From assembly GCA_017451265.1 (NCBI GenBank), contig JAFSPU010000007.1, positions 1 to 64,000 on the forward strand: 64,000 nucleotides of DNA, given 5' to 3'. The translations under genes and the position numbers were made by a program. Below are positions 17,006-24,934 of this stretch, in pieces. Source of the DNA: Clostridiales bacterium (GTDB lineage: Bacteria; Bacillota; Clostridia; Saccharofermentanales; Saccharofermentanaceae). The notes under the pieces are model-generated. The model was given only the letters and a program-made list of their open reading frames with translations, did not search any database and had not been told where the DNA came from. Within the stretch, counting starts at the first letter, position 1. Every line of letters begins with the position of its first letter.

Positions 17006-17011
17006 ATTATA
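17006..17011 (-). promoter_or_regulatory. -10 hexamer 7 nt from the acyltransferase start (putative leaderless promoter)
   Basis: The minus strand reads TATAAT, CTTCCTT, ATG. The seven bases between are pyrimidine-rich, so no ribosome binding site exists, and RNA synthesis starting 6-8 nt after the hexamer would begin at the start codon. No good -35 is visible. It would drive the whole acyltransferase/YidC-sulfatase operon. Confidence 0.5.
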
Positions 17012-17026
17012 CATTATGGCAAACAA

Positions 17027-17054
17027 AAAGCGGACAGGATGTCCTGCCCGCTTT
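17027..17054 (-). terminator. Intrinsic terminator of the small membrane-protein gene
   Basis: In the minus-strand RNA a 13-bp stem (AAAGCGGGCAGGA paired with TCCTGTCCGCTTT, including one G-U pair) around a 2-nt loop is followed by TTTTTGTTT. It sits just after the stop of the gene at 17077-17418 and separates it from the acyltransferase operon. Confidence 0.85.
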
Positions 17055-17076
17055 GTTGTTCGTTTAGTTTTGTTAA

Positions 17077-17418
17077 TTACTTAACGATGATGAACTTGTC
17101 GCCGATGAGGGGGATTGTGAATGTCTGGCTCTGGCATGCAGCAACAAGACCCATGATAGCGAATACGAGAACTGCGATAGAAGCGATCCATCCGAGTACG
17201 GGGATGATGCCGCAAGCTACGCCGCAGATAGAAAGTACGATACCGTTGTTAACATGGTTCTTTACGAAGGGATCGTTCTTCTCAGGCTCAGCAAGAAGTC
17301 CGATGAGCCACAAGGGGCAGATGTAGCTCAGGATAGCGTAGAGCTTAGCATTGCCTGCAGGTGCAGAAGGATTGTTATCGATAACGGGTCCCTGATTGTT
17401 AATGTTCTCATTCTCCAT
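17077..17418 (-). CDS. Small membrane protein, DUF4870-like
   Basis: I start at the ATG at 17416-17418 (MENENINNQG, 113 residues) because GGAGG lies 11 nt upstream; the longer open frame begins inside the promoter. An Asn/Pro-rich N-terminus is followed by three to four hydrophobic segments with 'LYAILSYICPLWLIGLL', 'DPFVKNHVNNGI' and 'LGWIASIAVLVFAIMGLVAA', the layout of DUF4870/Tic20-like small membrane proteins. The gene has its own promoter and a strong terminator, so it is monocistronic. Function unknown. Confidence 0.75.
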   Translation of the reverse strand: MENENINNQGPVIDNNPSAPAGNAKLYAILSYICPLWLIGLLAEPEKNDPFVKNHVNNGIVLSICGVACGIIPVLGWIASIAVLVFAIMGLVAACQSQTFTIPLIGDKFIIVK

Positions 17419-17449
17419 TTGTATATATACCTCCAACAAAATATATACC

Positions 17450-17478
17450 ATATTAACAATACGGCGTTTTTTATACAA
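17450..17478 (-). promoter_or_regulatory. Promoter for the DUF4870-like gene
   Basis: The minus strand has TTGTAT (17473-17478), a 17-bp spacer and TAATAT (17450-17455), followed by a leader of about 25 nt with GGAGG. Confidence 0.6.
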
Positions 17479-17505
17479 TATTAAAGGCGAAAAGAAATCA
17501 AAGTG

Positions 17506-18741
17506 TTAAGAAGACTCGTGGTGCTTCTTCTTGACCTCGTACATGGATGCATCGGATTCCTTGATGCATGCGTTGAAATCATCGTGGTTGCTGCCCATGG
17601 TGTAACTTCCTACAGACATTCTGAGAGTGACACCCTTAACTTCGTTTTCGGATAATCTCTTCTCAAGGGCCTGAAGAACTTCGGTTGCCTTTGATGCTGG
17701 CATATCCGGCACCAGAGCCGTGAACTCGTCTCCGCCCATACGGAAGAGCTTTGAGCCTTCGGGCAGACTGTCTTTAAAACACTTGCAGCACAGCTTGATG
17801 TATTCGTCTCCGGCAGAATGACCGAATGTGTCGTTTACGTATTTCAGATGATCGCAGTCAGCCGAGAAGACGGTGACGGGAAACTTCATGTCCGCAAGAT
17901 CATTCATGATGAAGTTGTCGAATTTTGTCCTGTTATACACACCGGTGAGAGTGTCTGTGATCGATATCCTGGTGAGCTCCTGACGCAGAGTCTCCTGCTC
18001 AGTGACATCGTTTATGAGTGCGATGATACCCATAACGTGGCCGTCTTCGTGACATAGAGGCTCCTTAATCAGCTGGAGATACTGATCATTGCCGTCAGGT
18101 CCTGTTTCCTTGATTATGTAGGAAGTGCCCTGACCCGACTCGAGCATCTTCTGATCGGACTTCATAGCAAGTTCAGCATTATGCTTGTCCTTACGGATAT
18201 CCATGTCCGTCTTGCCTCTGATGGTCCAGTCCGGATCACCGCCTGTGTCGAGATGGTTCCATATCTGCGAACAGAATACATAGCGGCCTTTGTTGTCCTT
18301 AAGGTAAATGTTGGATGGAAGGGCCTTAAGCATCTTGGCGAATCCGTCGAAAGACATGGAGTCGAACTGCTTCTGGATTACTTTAAGTCTGTTGCTGACG
18401 ATGGCGGGTACGAACGGTCTTACCATTACGTCTGCCACAGGACCGCCGAGAAACTCCGAGTCCTCAAATTTCTTCTCCTGTGAAGTCAGTATGAGGATAG
18501 GAGTGTTAAAGACGGAGTGATTATATTTATCTACAAAGTCGATCAGCTTTTGTGCATCTGGTGTCTCTGTAGGGTAGTCGATCATTATTACTTCGATCCC
18601 GGAGTCGCTCGAGAGAATCTGCACAGCATCGGTATAAGAGAAGACATTAATGAGAGTATACGAATCTCCGAGGACCTCAATAAGGGCATCCCTCGCATCT
18701 GCATCAGGTTTGGAATAAAGCAGTATCTCATTCTTCTTCAT
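17506..18741 (-). CDS. Receiver-like/PAS/GGDEF diguanylate cyclase
   Basis: The 411-residue protein is cytoplasmic. Residues 1-125 resemble a response-regulator receiver (beta-strand 'VIMIDYP', 'PILILTSQE', and 'VRPF' in the place of the conserved Lys-Pro). Residues 130-235 are a PAS domain ('SNIYLKDNKGRYVFCS', ending 'GIIALINDVTEQ'). The C-terminus is a GGDEF domain with 'DTLTGVYNRTKFD' and an intact GGDEF at 336-340, so it should make cyclic di-GMP. The RxxD inhibitory site five residues before GGDEF is absent (PEGS). No Shine-Dalgarno sequence precedes the ATG. It is not linked to a partner kinase. Confidence 0.9.
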   Translation of the reverse strand: MKKNEILLYSKPDADARDALIEVLGDSYTLINVFSYTDAVQILSSDSGIEVIMIDYPTETPDAQKLIDFVDKYNHSVFNTPILILTSQEKKFEDSEFLGGPVADVMVRPFVPAIVSNRLKVIQKQFDSMSFDGFAKMLKALPSNIYLKDNKGRYVFCSQIWNHLDTGGDPDWTIRGKTDMDIRKDKHNAELAMKSDQKMLESGQGTSYIIKETGPDGNDQYLQLIKEPLCHEDGHVMGIIALINDVTEQETLRQELTRISITDTLTGVYNRTKFDNFIMNDLADMKFPVTVFSADCDHLKYVNDTFGHSAGDEYIKLCCKCFKDSLPEGSKLFRMGGDEFTALVPDMPASKATEVLQALEKRLSENEVKGVTLRMSVGSYTMGSNHDDFNACIKESDASMYEVKKKHHESS

Positions 18742-18748
18742 AATGTAG

Positions 18749-18754
18749 ATTATA
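18749..18754 (-). promoter_or_regulatory. -10 hexamer 7 nt from the GGDEF gene start (putative leaderless promoter)
   Basis: The minus strand reads TATAAT, CTACATT, ATG. A GGGGAG is present further upstream but is 18 nt from the ATG and on the far side of the hexamer, too distant for normal initiation. Confidence 0.5.
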
Positions 18755-18809
18755 GAACTCTCCCCTTATATAGAAATTATTAGTTCGTTAAAAATGTATT
18801 AAATGTTCC

Positions 18810-18837
18810 TTGACTCGCGGCCGCGTTAAGTGATAGA
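18810..18837 (+). promoter_or_regulatory. Promoter placing the trmH-like gene start at or next to +1
   Basis: TTGACT (18810-18815), a 16-bp spacer and GATAGA (18832-18837) lie 9 nt before the ATG at 18847. No ribosome binding site is present in AAACAACAT. The expected transcription start is within a few bases of the start codon. Confidence 0.5.
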
Positions 18838-18846
18838 AAACAACAT

Positions 18847-19584
18847 ATGAAAGTTGCAAGTTACAAGAAAGAAAGTGATATCACATATTCTCTCGGCGCC
18901 ACAGTAACCATGGAGTACCTGAATGTGTGCCCCGAGGTGATCGAGGGGGTCATTCTCCACCCGAAGTTTGACTCAGCCGATACGATCACGAAGATAAACG
19001 AGATCTGCGGCAGGCACGGCATTCCTGTGGAGACTTCCGAGAAACCTTTTAATATCCTGTCCAAGAAGGGCAACTGCTTCGTCATCGGCGTGATTAGAAA
19101 GCAGGCCGAGAAGATCACTTCCGGCTCGCATGTAGTTCTCGTGAACCCGTCTGACGCGGGTAACATGGGCACCATCATCAGAACCTGCGCAGGCTTCGGC
19201 ATCATGGACATCGCGGTCATTACTCCTGCGGTAGATACTTTTGACCCCAGGACCGTAAGGGCTTCCATGGGGGCGAGAGCACGTGTGAAAATGGAGCTTT
19301 TTGATGATTTCACCGGGTACGAGGAGCGTTTCCCCGAGAACAAGCTGTACCCGTTTATGCTTGACGGCAGCACTTTGCTGCAGGAGACGAAGATAGAAGG
19401 CCCCTTTGCGCTGATATTCGGCAACGAGGCCACGGGTCTTCCGGCTTCCTTCCAGCACAAAGGGCAGCCCGTAAGGATAGAGCACACACATAATATCGAC
19501 AGCCTGAATCTGCCTACAGCCGTCGGAATTGCCATATACGAGGCCACTAAATCGGCTTTCGGGGCAGAAAATGCACAAAAATAA
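18847..19584 (+). CDS. TrmH/SpoU-family RNA 2'-O-methyltransferase
   Basis: The 245-residue protein has the three SpoU motifs of the knotted SAM-binding fold: 'NPSDAGNMGTIIRTCAGFG' (motif 1), 'FALIFGNEATGLP' (motif 2) and 'IDSLNLPTAVGIAIYEA' (motif 3). An N-terminal extension of about 95 residues could be a substrate-binding domain. It should methylate a ribose 2'-OH in rRNA or tRNA; the target base cannot be deduced. It lies between the divergent GGDEF gene and rpsT, the latter having its own promoter. The start lacks a Shine-Dalgarno sequence. Confidence 0.85.
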   Translation: MKVASYKKESDITYSLGATVTMEYLNVCPEVIEGVILHPKFDSADTITKINEICGRHGIPVETSEKPFNILSKKGNCFVIGVIRKQAEKITSGSHVVLVNPSDAGNMGTIIRTCAGFGIMDIAVITPAVDTFDPRTVRASMGARARVKMELFDDFTGYEERFPENKLYPFMLDGSTLLQETKIEGPFALIFGNEATGLPASFQHKGQPVRIEHTHNIDSLNLPTAVGIAIYEATKSAFGAENAQK

Positions 19585-19588
19585 GCTA

Positions 19589-19617
19589 TTGCGCCTTAAA
19601 ACACTTCATGTTAAAAT
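19589..19617 (+). promoter_or_regulatory. rpsT promoter
   Basis: TTGCGC (19589-19594), 17 bp, TAAAAT (19612-19617). It begins directly after the stop of the methyltransferase gene and gives a leader of about 40 nt containing GGAGG. Confidence 0.7.
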
Positions 19618-19666
19618 CTTGCGGTGATTTAAGGAACATCCATTTTTTACGGAGGAAATAATTAAT

Positions 19667-19918
19667 ATGCCTAACATCAAGTCTGCGATCAAGCGCGTTG
19701 AAGTTACAAAGAAGAAGACAGTTGCTAACAAGACAAAGAAGACAGCTATCAGAACTGTTATCAAGAACTCCAAGGCTGCTGTTGCTGCAGGTTCTGTTGA
19801 TGCAGAGTATGTACAGAAGACACAGAAGTCTCTTGATCAGGCTGCTGCTAAGGGACACATCAGCAAGCAGGCTGCTGCGAGAGCTAAGTCCAGAGTAGCT
19901 AAGGCTGCAAACAAGTAA
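19667..19918 (+). CDS. rpsT: 30S ribosomal protein S20
   Basis: The 83-residue, Lys/Ala-rich protein starts 'MPNIKSAIKRVEV' and contains 'KTAIRTVIKNSKAAV' and 'GHISKQAAARAKSRVAKA', the standard S20 sequence and length. S20 binds 16S rRNA early in 30S assembly. GGAGG lies about 13 nt upstream of the ATG. The gene is monocistronic, with its own promoter and a strong terminator. Codon use is strongly biased, as expected for a ribosomal protein. The antisense open frame covering it is a shadow. Confidence 0.97.
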   Translation: MPNIKSAIKRVEVTKKKTVANKTKKTAIRTVIKNSKAAVAAGSVDAEYVQKTQKSLDQAAAKGHISKQAAARAKSRVAKAANK

Positions 19919-19946
19919 TTCAGCCTTTTGTAACATTGTTAAATAG

Positions 19947-19976
19947 AACTGCCCTGAGTTTTCAGGGCAGTTTTTT
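19947..19976 (+). terminator. rpsT intrinsic terminator
   Basis: An 11-bp perfect stem (AACTGCCCTGA at 19947-19957 with TCAGGGCAGTT at 19962-19972), a 4-nt loop and a TTTTTT run. The stem may also help to end minus-strand transcripts weakly, but the only gene converging on it, tmcAL, ends at 20003. Confidence 0.95.
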
Positions 19977-20002
19977 CGCGTTCTTGAGTAGTTTTTTCAG
20001 AT

Positions 20003-21184
20003 TTACTTTACCTTGATCGGGGGGACCTTCCACTCGTAGCCCTGCTCCATCGATGAGTAGCGGGCGTAGATGTCGTTGGCCAGAAGGTCGAGTTCAAACT
20101 GTGCCTTCAGCCTGGGCTTTTCCGAGTACAGCTCGAGTGCGTCGGAGGCGTTGCTTATGATAGGGAGCCTCGCGCACTTGCCCATGATCTTAAGGCAGTA
20201 TTTGCCTTCGTTATTAAATCCCAGCACACGTATATACTGGACATGCTTTTCCTGCTCCACGTAGGAAGCCTTCTGACCTGTCATGAGTGAAGCGATGGCG
20301 CGTCGTATCCTCGGCATCGTGAAATGCTTGGTCTGAAGGTCTTTATCTATGTTGTTTCTGATAAATCCGTCGAGTCCGTCCGTCATGTAGGCGTAAGGCT
20401 TCATGTCGTTCGTTCTTCTTACCAGAAGAGATGCGTCGGTCATGTAGGCGTCAAGGTCGGGTATCGTAAACTCCCTGCACGAAATGGAAGACAGCATTAC
20501 CGACAGAGCCTTGTCAGGAAGGATGCCGTTAAGAGCGTCAGCAATTGATGCAGTGCTTCCTGTGTCAGCTTTGTATATCAGCTCGCGCGCAGAAGTTGCC
20601 GAAGGGCCTTCCTGCCTCGGGATCATGTGTATCTTAAAGCCTGTGTTCATGCTGTTTACGGCTCTTATATAGTCGAGCGCCAGGATGGAGTTCGGTTGCC
20701 TTAAGGTGTCGGATATGAGCTCCTTGTCGGCATCGCCTTCGTACGCCGCAATGAGTGCCTCAGCTCTGGCGGCGGGGTATGACTTGCCTTGGCTTAAGGC
20801 TTCCTTGAGTACATTCTCGTCAGGCTCGAGCCCCGCAAGTTCCTTCAGAAGGGAAGGGTCCTTGCAGTCCACGCCGAATGCGAGATCAGTAACGACTCCT
20901 GTCCTGTACAGAAGCTCCACGGCGCCTGTCGCAAATCTCTCGGAAGGCGCGCAGGCAAAGGTGAAAGGCAGCTCAAGTGCAACGTCAACGCCGCTCACGA
21001 GAGCTTCTTTCGCTCTTACGTGCTTCGGCGACAGCGCAAGCGTACCCCTCTGTGTAAAAGGTCCGCTCATGACCGTTAAGGTGACGGCACGCGGATCCCC
21101 CACGAGACGCTTGGCCTCCTGTATCAGGTATTCATGTCCCTTGTGAAAAGGATTAAACTCAGCGATTATTCCGATAACTCTCAT
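20003..21184 (-). CDS. tmcAL: tRNA(Met) cytidine acetate ligase
   Basis: The 393-residue protein begins 'MRVIGIIAEFNPFHKGHEYLI', the nucleotidyltransferase-type HxGH signature of TmcAL (formerly YlbM), and has the family's usual length. TmcAL uses acetate and ATP to make N4-acetylcytidine at the wobble position of elongator tRNA-Met in Bacillus subtilis. 'GVDVALELPFTFACAPS' and 'PNSILALDYIRAV' are further family features. The start has no Shine-Dalgarno sequence; TATAAT is 6 nt upstream. It is divergent from the gene at 21239. Confidence 0.93.
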   Translation of the reverse strand: MRVIGIIAEFNPFHKGHEYLIQEAKRLVGDPRAVTLTVMSGPFTQRGTLALSPKHVRAKEALVSGVDVALELPFTFACAPSERFATGAVELLYRTGVVTDLAFGVDCKDPSLLKELAGLEPDENVLKEALSQGKSYPAARAEALIAAYEGDADKELISDTLRQPNSILALDYIRAVNSMNTGFKIHMIPRQEGPSATSARELIYKADTGSTASIADALNGILPDKALSVMLSSISCREFTIPDLDAYMTDASLLVRRTNDMKPYAYMTDGLDGFIRNNIDKDLQTKHFTMPRIRRAIASLMTGQKASYVEQEKHVQYIRVLGFNNEGKYCLKIMGKCARLPIISNASDALELYSEKPRLKAQFELDLLANDIYARYSSMEQGYEWKVPPIKVK

Positions 21185-21190
21185 TCGTCT

Positions 21191-21196
21191 ATTATA
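21191..21196 (-). promoter_or_regulatory. -10 hexamer 6 nt from the tmcAL start (putative leaderless promoter)
   Basis: The minus strand reads TATAAT, AGACGA, ATG. TCTACA, matching the -35 consensus at four of six positions, is 17 bp upstream of the hexamer. Confidence 0.55.
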
Positions 21197-21224
21197 ACTT
21201 ATAACGGATTAATGTAGAGTTGTG

Positions 21225-21230
21225 TATAAT
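21225..21230 (+). promoter_or_regulatory. -10 hexamer 8 nt from the start of the 21239 gene (putative leaderless promoter)
   Basis: The plus strand reads TATAAT, CAAATTCT, ATG. No ribosome binding site is possible in this interval. It faces the tmcAL promoter across about 28 bp. Confidence 0.5.
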
Positions 21231-21238
21231 CAAATTCT

Positions 21239-22456
21239 ATGAGGAAGAAGATCATAACAATAGTGATTATCGCGCTTGCCGCACTCATACTCGGAGGCGG
21301 GTATCTGCTGTACCAGAGGTACTACGGCGGTGCAGTGAAGTTTGATATACAGACGGCCCCTGCCGTTGGCTATGAGCACAGGCAGACTGCGTCTTCACAC
21401 GGGATCGTATCTAACTATCTTTGGATGAGGACGAAGAACCTCATGCTCGGACAGGACGGTGACAGCCTGTTTATACCTTCGTCTTACATGATCGAGGGAA
21501 GGCTCTCTTATCAGGACGCCGAGTCGAGTGGTGAATACAGGCTTGCGGACCAGGCCCTGCTTCTTGATATGTATGTGCGAAGCGGTGACAGGCTTTCTGC
21601 CATGAGACTTAAGGAGCAGATCCTGAATTACTATGACTTTGCGGCCGAGAGCAATGCCGGAGTTTCCGCTTTCCTTACGGCTTACCTGGATTACTACATT
21701 TCGTACGGCAGTGTTAATGACGGGGATAAGATACAGGAGCTTGTCGATGTGCTTTTCGATGAGGAAGGCAGCATGAGGACCGAAAGCTTAAGTGTAGCCG
21801 TGTATGAGCAGGGTTCTTTCTATTCTCTTGATGAGCCCGGTGACGGCTCCTACTCGTCCCTCGAGCAGATAGGAGAGGATGCCCCCGCGGAGTACACGGA
21901 TGTGACGGGCATCGAGATCTCATCGATAGACCTGAGGCTTATAAGAAACCTGGAGAACAACGGCCTTCTTCCTGAGGGCAGCTATGAGCGTAACCTGGAG
22001 CTTGTTCTGGGTTCACAGGTGTCGTCTTCGGTGCCGCTGTTTGCGTACGCTTATGCCGACGGCATCTATATCTACTCGCATAATGTAGCAGCGGCGGTCG
22101 ATGTGGAATCGGCGGTCGTTACCATGAGGCACCTGGCGCAGGTGGGTGAGCTCCCTGACGATGCCTATAACTGGCTTAAGATGCAGATAATCAATTCAGG
22201 CGTTATCAGGCAGCAGTATTACTATTCCTACGGAACTACCGAGGGCGCCGAAGCCGTCAATATCTACCCCGATATCATGCACATTGCACTTGAACTCGGG
22301 GACGACGACCTTTATGACCGCGCCTGTACCCTGGAGGGCAGCAGAGTGGCGACTTACACGAGCAGTCCCGCGCTGTCGATGATATACAGGGAAGAGGACG
22401 GAAGATTCGTCTTTTATGCCCGTGAGAATTTGGACGTTTGCCTTGCCGTGACTTAA
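21239..22456 (+). CDS. Membrane-anchored protein of unknown function, helical-toroid-like
   Basis: The 405-residue protein has one N-terminal membrane helix (about residues 4-24) and an extracytoplasmic domain. The domain has helix-pair periodicity and many Tyr/Leu residues ('ADQALLLDMYVRSGDRLSAMRLKEQ', 'ESAVVTMRHLAQVGELPDDAYNWLK'). The pattern recalls alpha/alpha-toroid folds such as GH8-type enzymes, but I cannot see a clear catalytic pair, so no activity is assigned. It is a single gene between tmcAL and pta; the pta promoter overlaps its last codons. The start lacks a Shine-Dalgarno sequence. Confidence 0.6.
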   Translation: MRKKIITIVIIALAALILGGGYLLYQRYYGGAVKFDIQTAPAVGYEHRQTASSHGIVSNYLWMRTKNLMLGQDGDSLFIPSSYMIEGRLSYQDAESSGEYRLADQALLLDMYVRSGDRLSAMRLKEQILNYYDFAAESNAGVSAFLTAYLDYYISYGSVNDGDKIQELVDVLFDEEGSMRTESLSVAVYEQGSFYSLDEPGDGSYSSLEQIGEDAPAEYTDVTGIEISSIDLRLIRNLENNGLLPEGSYERNLELVLGSQVSSSVPLFAYAYADGIYIYSHNVAAAVDVESAVVTMRHLAQVGELPDDAYNWLKMQIINSGVIRQQYYYSYGTTEGAEAVNIYPDIMHIALELGDDDLYDRACTLEGSRVATYTSSPALSMIYREEDGRFVFYARENLDVCLAVT

Positions 22457-22471
22457 CCTTGGGGGTATACT
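22443..22471 (+). promoter_or_regulatory. pta-ackA promoter
   Basis: TTGCCG (22443-22448), 17 bp, TATACT (22466-22471). The leader contains a weak 7-bp AU-rich inverted repeat (22473-22492) just before the AGGAGA site. The -35 lies inside the end of the preceding gene. Confidence 0.7.
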
Positions 22472-22508
22472 TCTTTATTGTAAATAATAAAGACAGGAGA
22501 TTACGTCT

Positions 22509-23606
22509 ATGGCAATTATTGATGATATCAAGGCTAAGGCAAAGTCAGACAAGCAGACTATCGTACTTCCCGAGTCAATGGACAAGAGAACATTCGAGGC
22601 AGCTGAGAAGATCCTTAAAGAGGACCTTGCTAACCTCATTATCATAGGAACACCCGAAGAGATTGAGAAGAACGGTGCTGGTTTTGATATCAGCGGCGCT
22701 ACGATCGTAGATCCTTTCAATGATCCCAACAAGCAGAAGTACCTCGACAAGTTCCTCGAGCTTCGCGGCGTTGATACAATGGTTGCTGCAGCTAAGGCTA
22801 AGGCAGAGAAGAAGGGCCTCTCCGCTGAGGAGACTGAGGCTGCTATTGCGAGCGCTACTAAGAAGGGCGTTACAGCCGAGAAGGCACAGCAGCTTATGGA
22901 GTCCGACTACATGTTCTATGCTTGCCTCATGTGCAAGTGCGGTGACGCTGACGGTGCCGTTTCCGGTGCATGCCACTCCACAGGTAATACAATCCGCCCT
23001 GCTCTTCAGCTGCTCAAGATGAAGAAGGGCGTTTCTTCTGTTTCCGGTTTCTTCCTCATGGAAGTTCCTAACTGCGACTTGGGTGATAACGGCACATTCG
23101 TGTTCGCTGACTGCGCTGTAAACACAGACTTCGATTCTCCTAAGCTCGCTGAGATCGCTAAGCTCTCCGCTGAGTCTTTCGAGCAGTTCACAGGACACCA
23201 GGCTAAGGTCGCAATGCTTTCTTACTCCACAATGGGTTCTGCTAAGCACGATGACGTTACCAAGGTTTCCGAGGCAGTTAAGATCGCACACGAGAACTGG
23301 CCCGAGCTCATCGTTGACGGTGAACTCCAGCTTGATGCTGCTCTTGACGAGACAGTAGGTAAGCTCAAGGCTCCTGACAGCAAGGTTGCAGGCCATGCTA
23401 ACACTCTCGTATTCCCGTCACTCGAGGCAGGTAACATCGGCTACAAGCTCGTACAGAGACTTGCTAAGGCTAACGCTTACGGTCCTGTTCTGCAGGGCCT
23501 CGCAATGCCTGTTAACGACCTCTCCAGAGGCTGCTATGCAGACGATATCGTAGGAACAGTAGCTATCACTGCTGTTCAGGCTCAGGCTGCTAAGGCTAAC
23601 GGCTAA
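22509..23606 (+). CDS. pta: Phosphate acetyltransferase
   Basis: The 365-residue enzyme interconverts acetyl-CoA and acetyl phosphate in the cytoplasm. Family features include 'IVLPESMDKRTFEAAEKI', 'GDADGAVSGACHSTGNTIRPAL', 'LSYSTMGSAKHDDV', 'DGELQLDAALD' and 'ANTLVFPSLEAGNIGYKLVQRL'. It is longer than the usual 325-335 residues because of a Lys/Ala/Glu-rich insertion at about residues 95-130 ('KAKAEKKGLSAEETEAAIAS' onward). AGGAGA precedes the ATG. ackA follows 28 bases later, so the two form the acetate/ATP-generating operon. Codon bias is strong, suggesting high expression. Confidence 0.95.
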   Translation: MAIIDDIKAKAKSDKQTIVLPESMDKRTFEAAEKILKEDLANLIIIGTPEEIEKNGAGFDISGATIVDPFNDPNKQKYLDKFLELRGVDTMVAAAKAKAEKKGLSAEETEAAIASATKKGVTAEKAQQLMESDYMFYACLMCKCGDADGAVSGACHSTGNTIRPALQLLKMKKGVSSVSGFFLMEVPNCDLGDNGTFVFADCAVNTDFDSPKLAEIAKLSAESFEQFTGHQAKVAMLSYSTMGSAKHDDVTKVSEAVKIAHENWPELIVDGELQLDAALDETVGKLKAPDSKVAGHANTLVFPSLEAGNIGYKLVQRLAKANAYGPVLQGLAMPVNDLSRGCYADDIVGTVAITAVQAQAAKANG

Positions 23607-23634
23607 TAACTGATTACTATTAAGGAGTTTAAAT

Positions 23635-24834
23635 ATGAAGATTTTAGTTATCAACTGCGGAAGTTCTTCCTGTAAGTTCCAGCTTTTCGACATGGAAACA
23701 GGTACTGTTCTTGCTAAGGGTAATGCCGACAGAATCGGTATCGACGGAAAGCTTTCCTACAAGAGTTCTAAGGGCGTTGAGCTTGAGAAGGATGTTGAGC
23801 TTCCTAACCACAAGGTAGCCGTAAAGCTCGTTCTTTCACAGCTTACAGATCCTGAGACAGGAGTTATCTCTGATGTTTCCGAGATCTCTGCTGTAGGCCA
23901 CAGAGTCCTCCACGGCGGTAAGTACTACAGCGAGTCTGTTATTGTAAATGACGATGTTAAGAGAGTAATAAAGGAGTGCTTCCCCTTAGGACCTCTTCAC
24001 AATCCCGCAAACCTTACAGGTATTGAGGCATGCGAGTCTGTTCTTCCTGCCGGTACTCCCCAGGTTGCAGTATTTGATACAGCATTCCATCAGACAATGC
24101 CCGCTAAGGCTTACACATATGCTCTCCCTTATGAGATCTCTGAGAAGTATGATATCCGTCGTTACGGTTTCCATGGAACTTCTCACAGATATGTAAGCCA
24201 TAGAGTTGCTGAGTTCCTCGGTAAGCCCTATGAGGATCTTAAGATCGTCACATGCCACCTTGGTAACGGATCTTCATTTGCTGCTGTCAAGGACGGCAAG
24301 TGCCAGGATACATCCATGGGTCTTACTCCTCTTGCAGGTATCTGCATGGGAACAAGAACAGGAGATATCGATCCTGCTATCGTTCCTTTCCTTATGCAGA
24401 GAGAGGGTCTTGCCCCTGAGGAGATCGATACTCTTCTCAATAAGAAGAGCGGTGTGCTCGGTGTATCCGGTGTAAGCTCCGACTTCCGTGATCTTGCTAA
24501 GGCTGAGAGTGAGGGAAATGAGAGAGCTCATCTCGCACTTGAGATGTTTGCATATCAGGGTAAGAAGATCATCGGTTCCTATGCAGCTGCTATGGGCGGT
24601 GTAGACGTAATCGTCTTCACAGCAGGTATCGGTGAGAATACAGATACTATGAGATCTGCTATGTGTAAGGATCTCGAGTTCCTGGGTGTAGAGTTCGACG
24701 AAGAGAAGAACGCAGGCTTGAGAGGTAAGGAGGCTATCATCAGCAAGCCTTCCTCCAAGGTAACAGTCTGCGTTATCCCTACAAACGAGGAGCTCGCTAT
24801 CGCGAAGGAGACAGAAGAGCTCGTAAAGGGCTGA
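23635..24834 (+). CDS. ackA: Acetate kinase
   Basis: The 399-residue protein has the ASKHA-fold signatures 'VINCGSSSCKFQLFDM' at the N-terminus, 'YGFHGTSHRYVSHRVAEFL', 'CHLGNGSSFAAVKDGKC' and 'DVIVFTAGIGENTDTMRSA'. It makes ATP and acetate from acetyl phosphate supplied by Pta. Length and motifs are standard. It has AAGGAG upstream and is followed by an intrinsic terminator. The enzyme pair points to fermentative acetate production. Confidence 0.97.
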   Translation: MKILVINCGSSSCKFQLFDMETGTVLAKGNADRIGIDGKLSYKSSKGVELEKDVELPNHKVAVKLVLSQLTDPETGVISDVSEISAVGHRVLHGGKYYSESVIVNDDVKRVIKECFPLGPLHNPANLTGIEACESVLPAGTPQVAVFDTAFHQTMPAKAYTYALPYEISEKYDIRRYGFHGTSHRYVSHRVAEFLGKPYEDLKIVTCHLGNGSSFAAVKDGKCQDTSMGLTPLAGICMGTRTGDIDPAIVPFLMQREGLAPEEIDTLLNKKSGVLGVSGVSSDFRDLAKAESEGNERAHLALEMFAYQGKKIIGSYAAAMGGVDVIVFTAGIGENTDTMRSAMCKDLEFLGVEFDEEKNAGLRGKEAIISKPSSKVTVCVIPTNEELAIAKETEELVKG

Positions 24835-24876
24835 TATTATCCGGAGTGATAATAGGTTATCAATTATGCGTATAAT

Positions 24877-24905
24877 AGCCGGCGGCGTTTTCCGCCGGTT
24901 ATTTA
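24877..24905 (+). terminator. pta-ackA intrinsic terminator
   Basis: AGCCGGCGG (24877-24885) pairs with CCGCCGGTT (24892-24900) as a 9-bp stem with one G-U pair and a 6-nt loop, followed by the AT-rich tract ATTTATT. Confidence 0.85.
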
Positions 24906-24934
24906 TTGACCGGGGTACAGGAGAGACATATAAT
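24906..24934 (+). promoter_or_regulatory. Promoter of the ECF S-component operon
   Basis: TTGACC (24906-24911), 17 bp and a perfect TATAAT (24929-24934), immediately downstream of the ackA terminator. The leader is only about 30 nt, too short for a riboswitch. Confidence 0.8.

Noticed and set aside
19586-19936. 116-codon frame antisense to rpsT
   Set aside because: A Leu/Ser-rich shadow of a Lys/Ala-rich ribosomal gene that has its own promoter and terminator.
22575-23396. Long open frame antisense to pta (and similar ones antisense to the trmH-like gene, carB and ackA)
   Set aside because: High codon bias in the sense gene keeps the opposite frame free of stops; no start signals or recognisable protein.
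24871-24876. TATAAT directly before the ackA terminator
   Set aside because: No suitable -35, and RNA from it would enter the terminator at once. The TTGACC/TATAAT pair at 24906-24934 is the better promoter.
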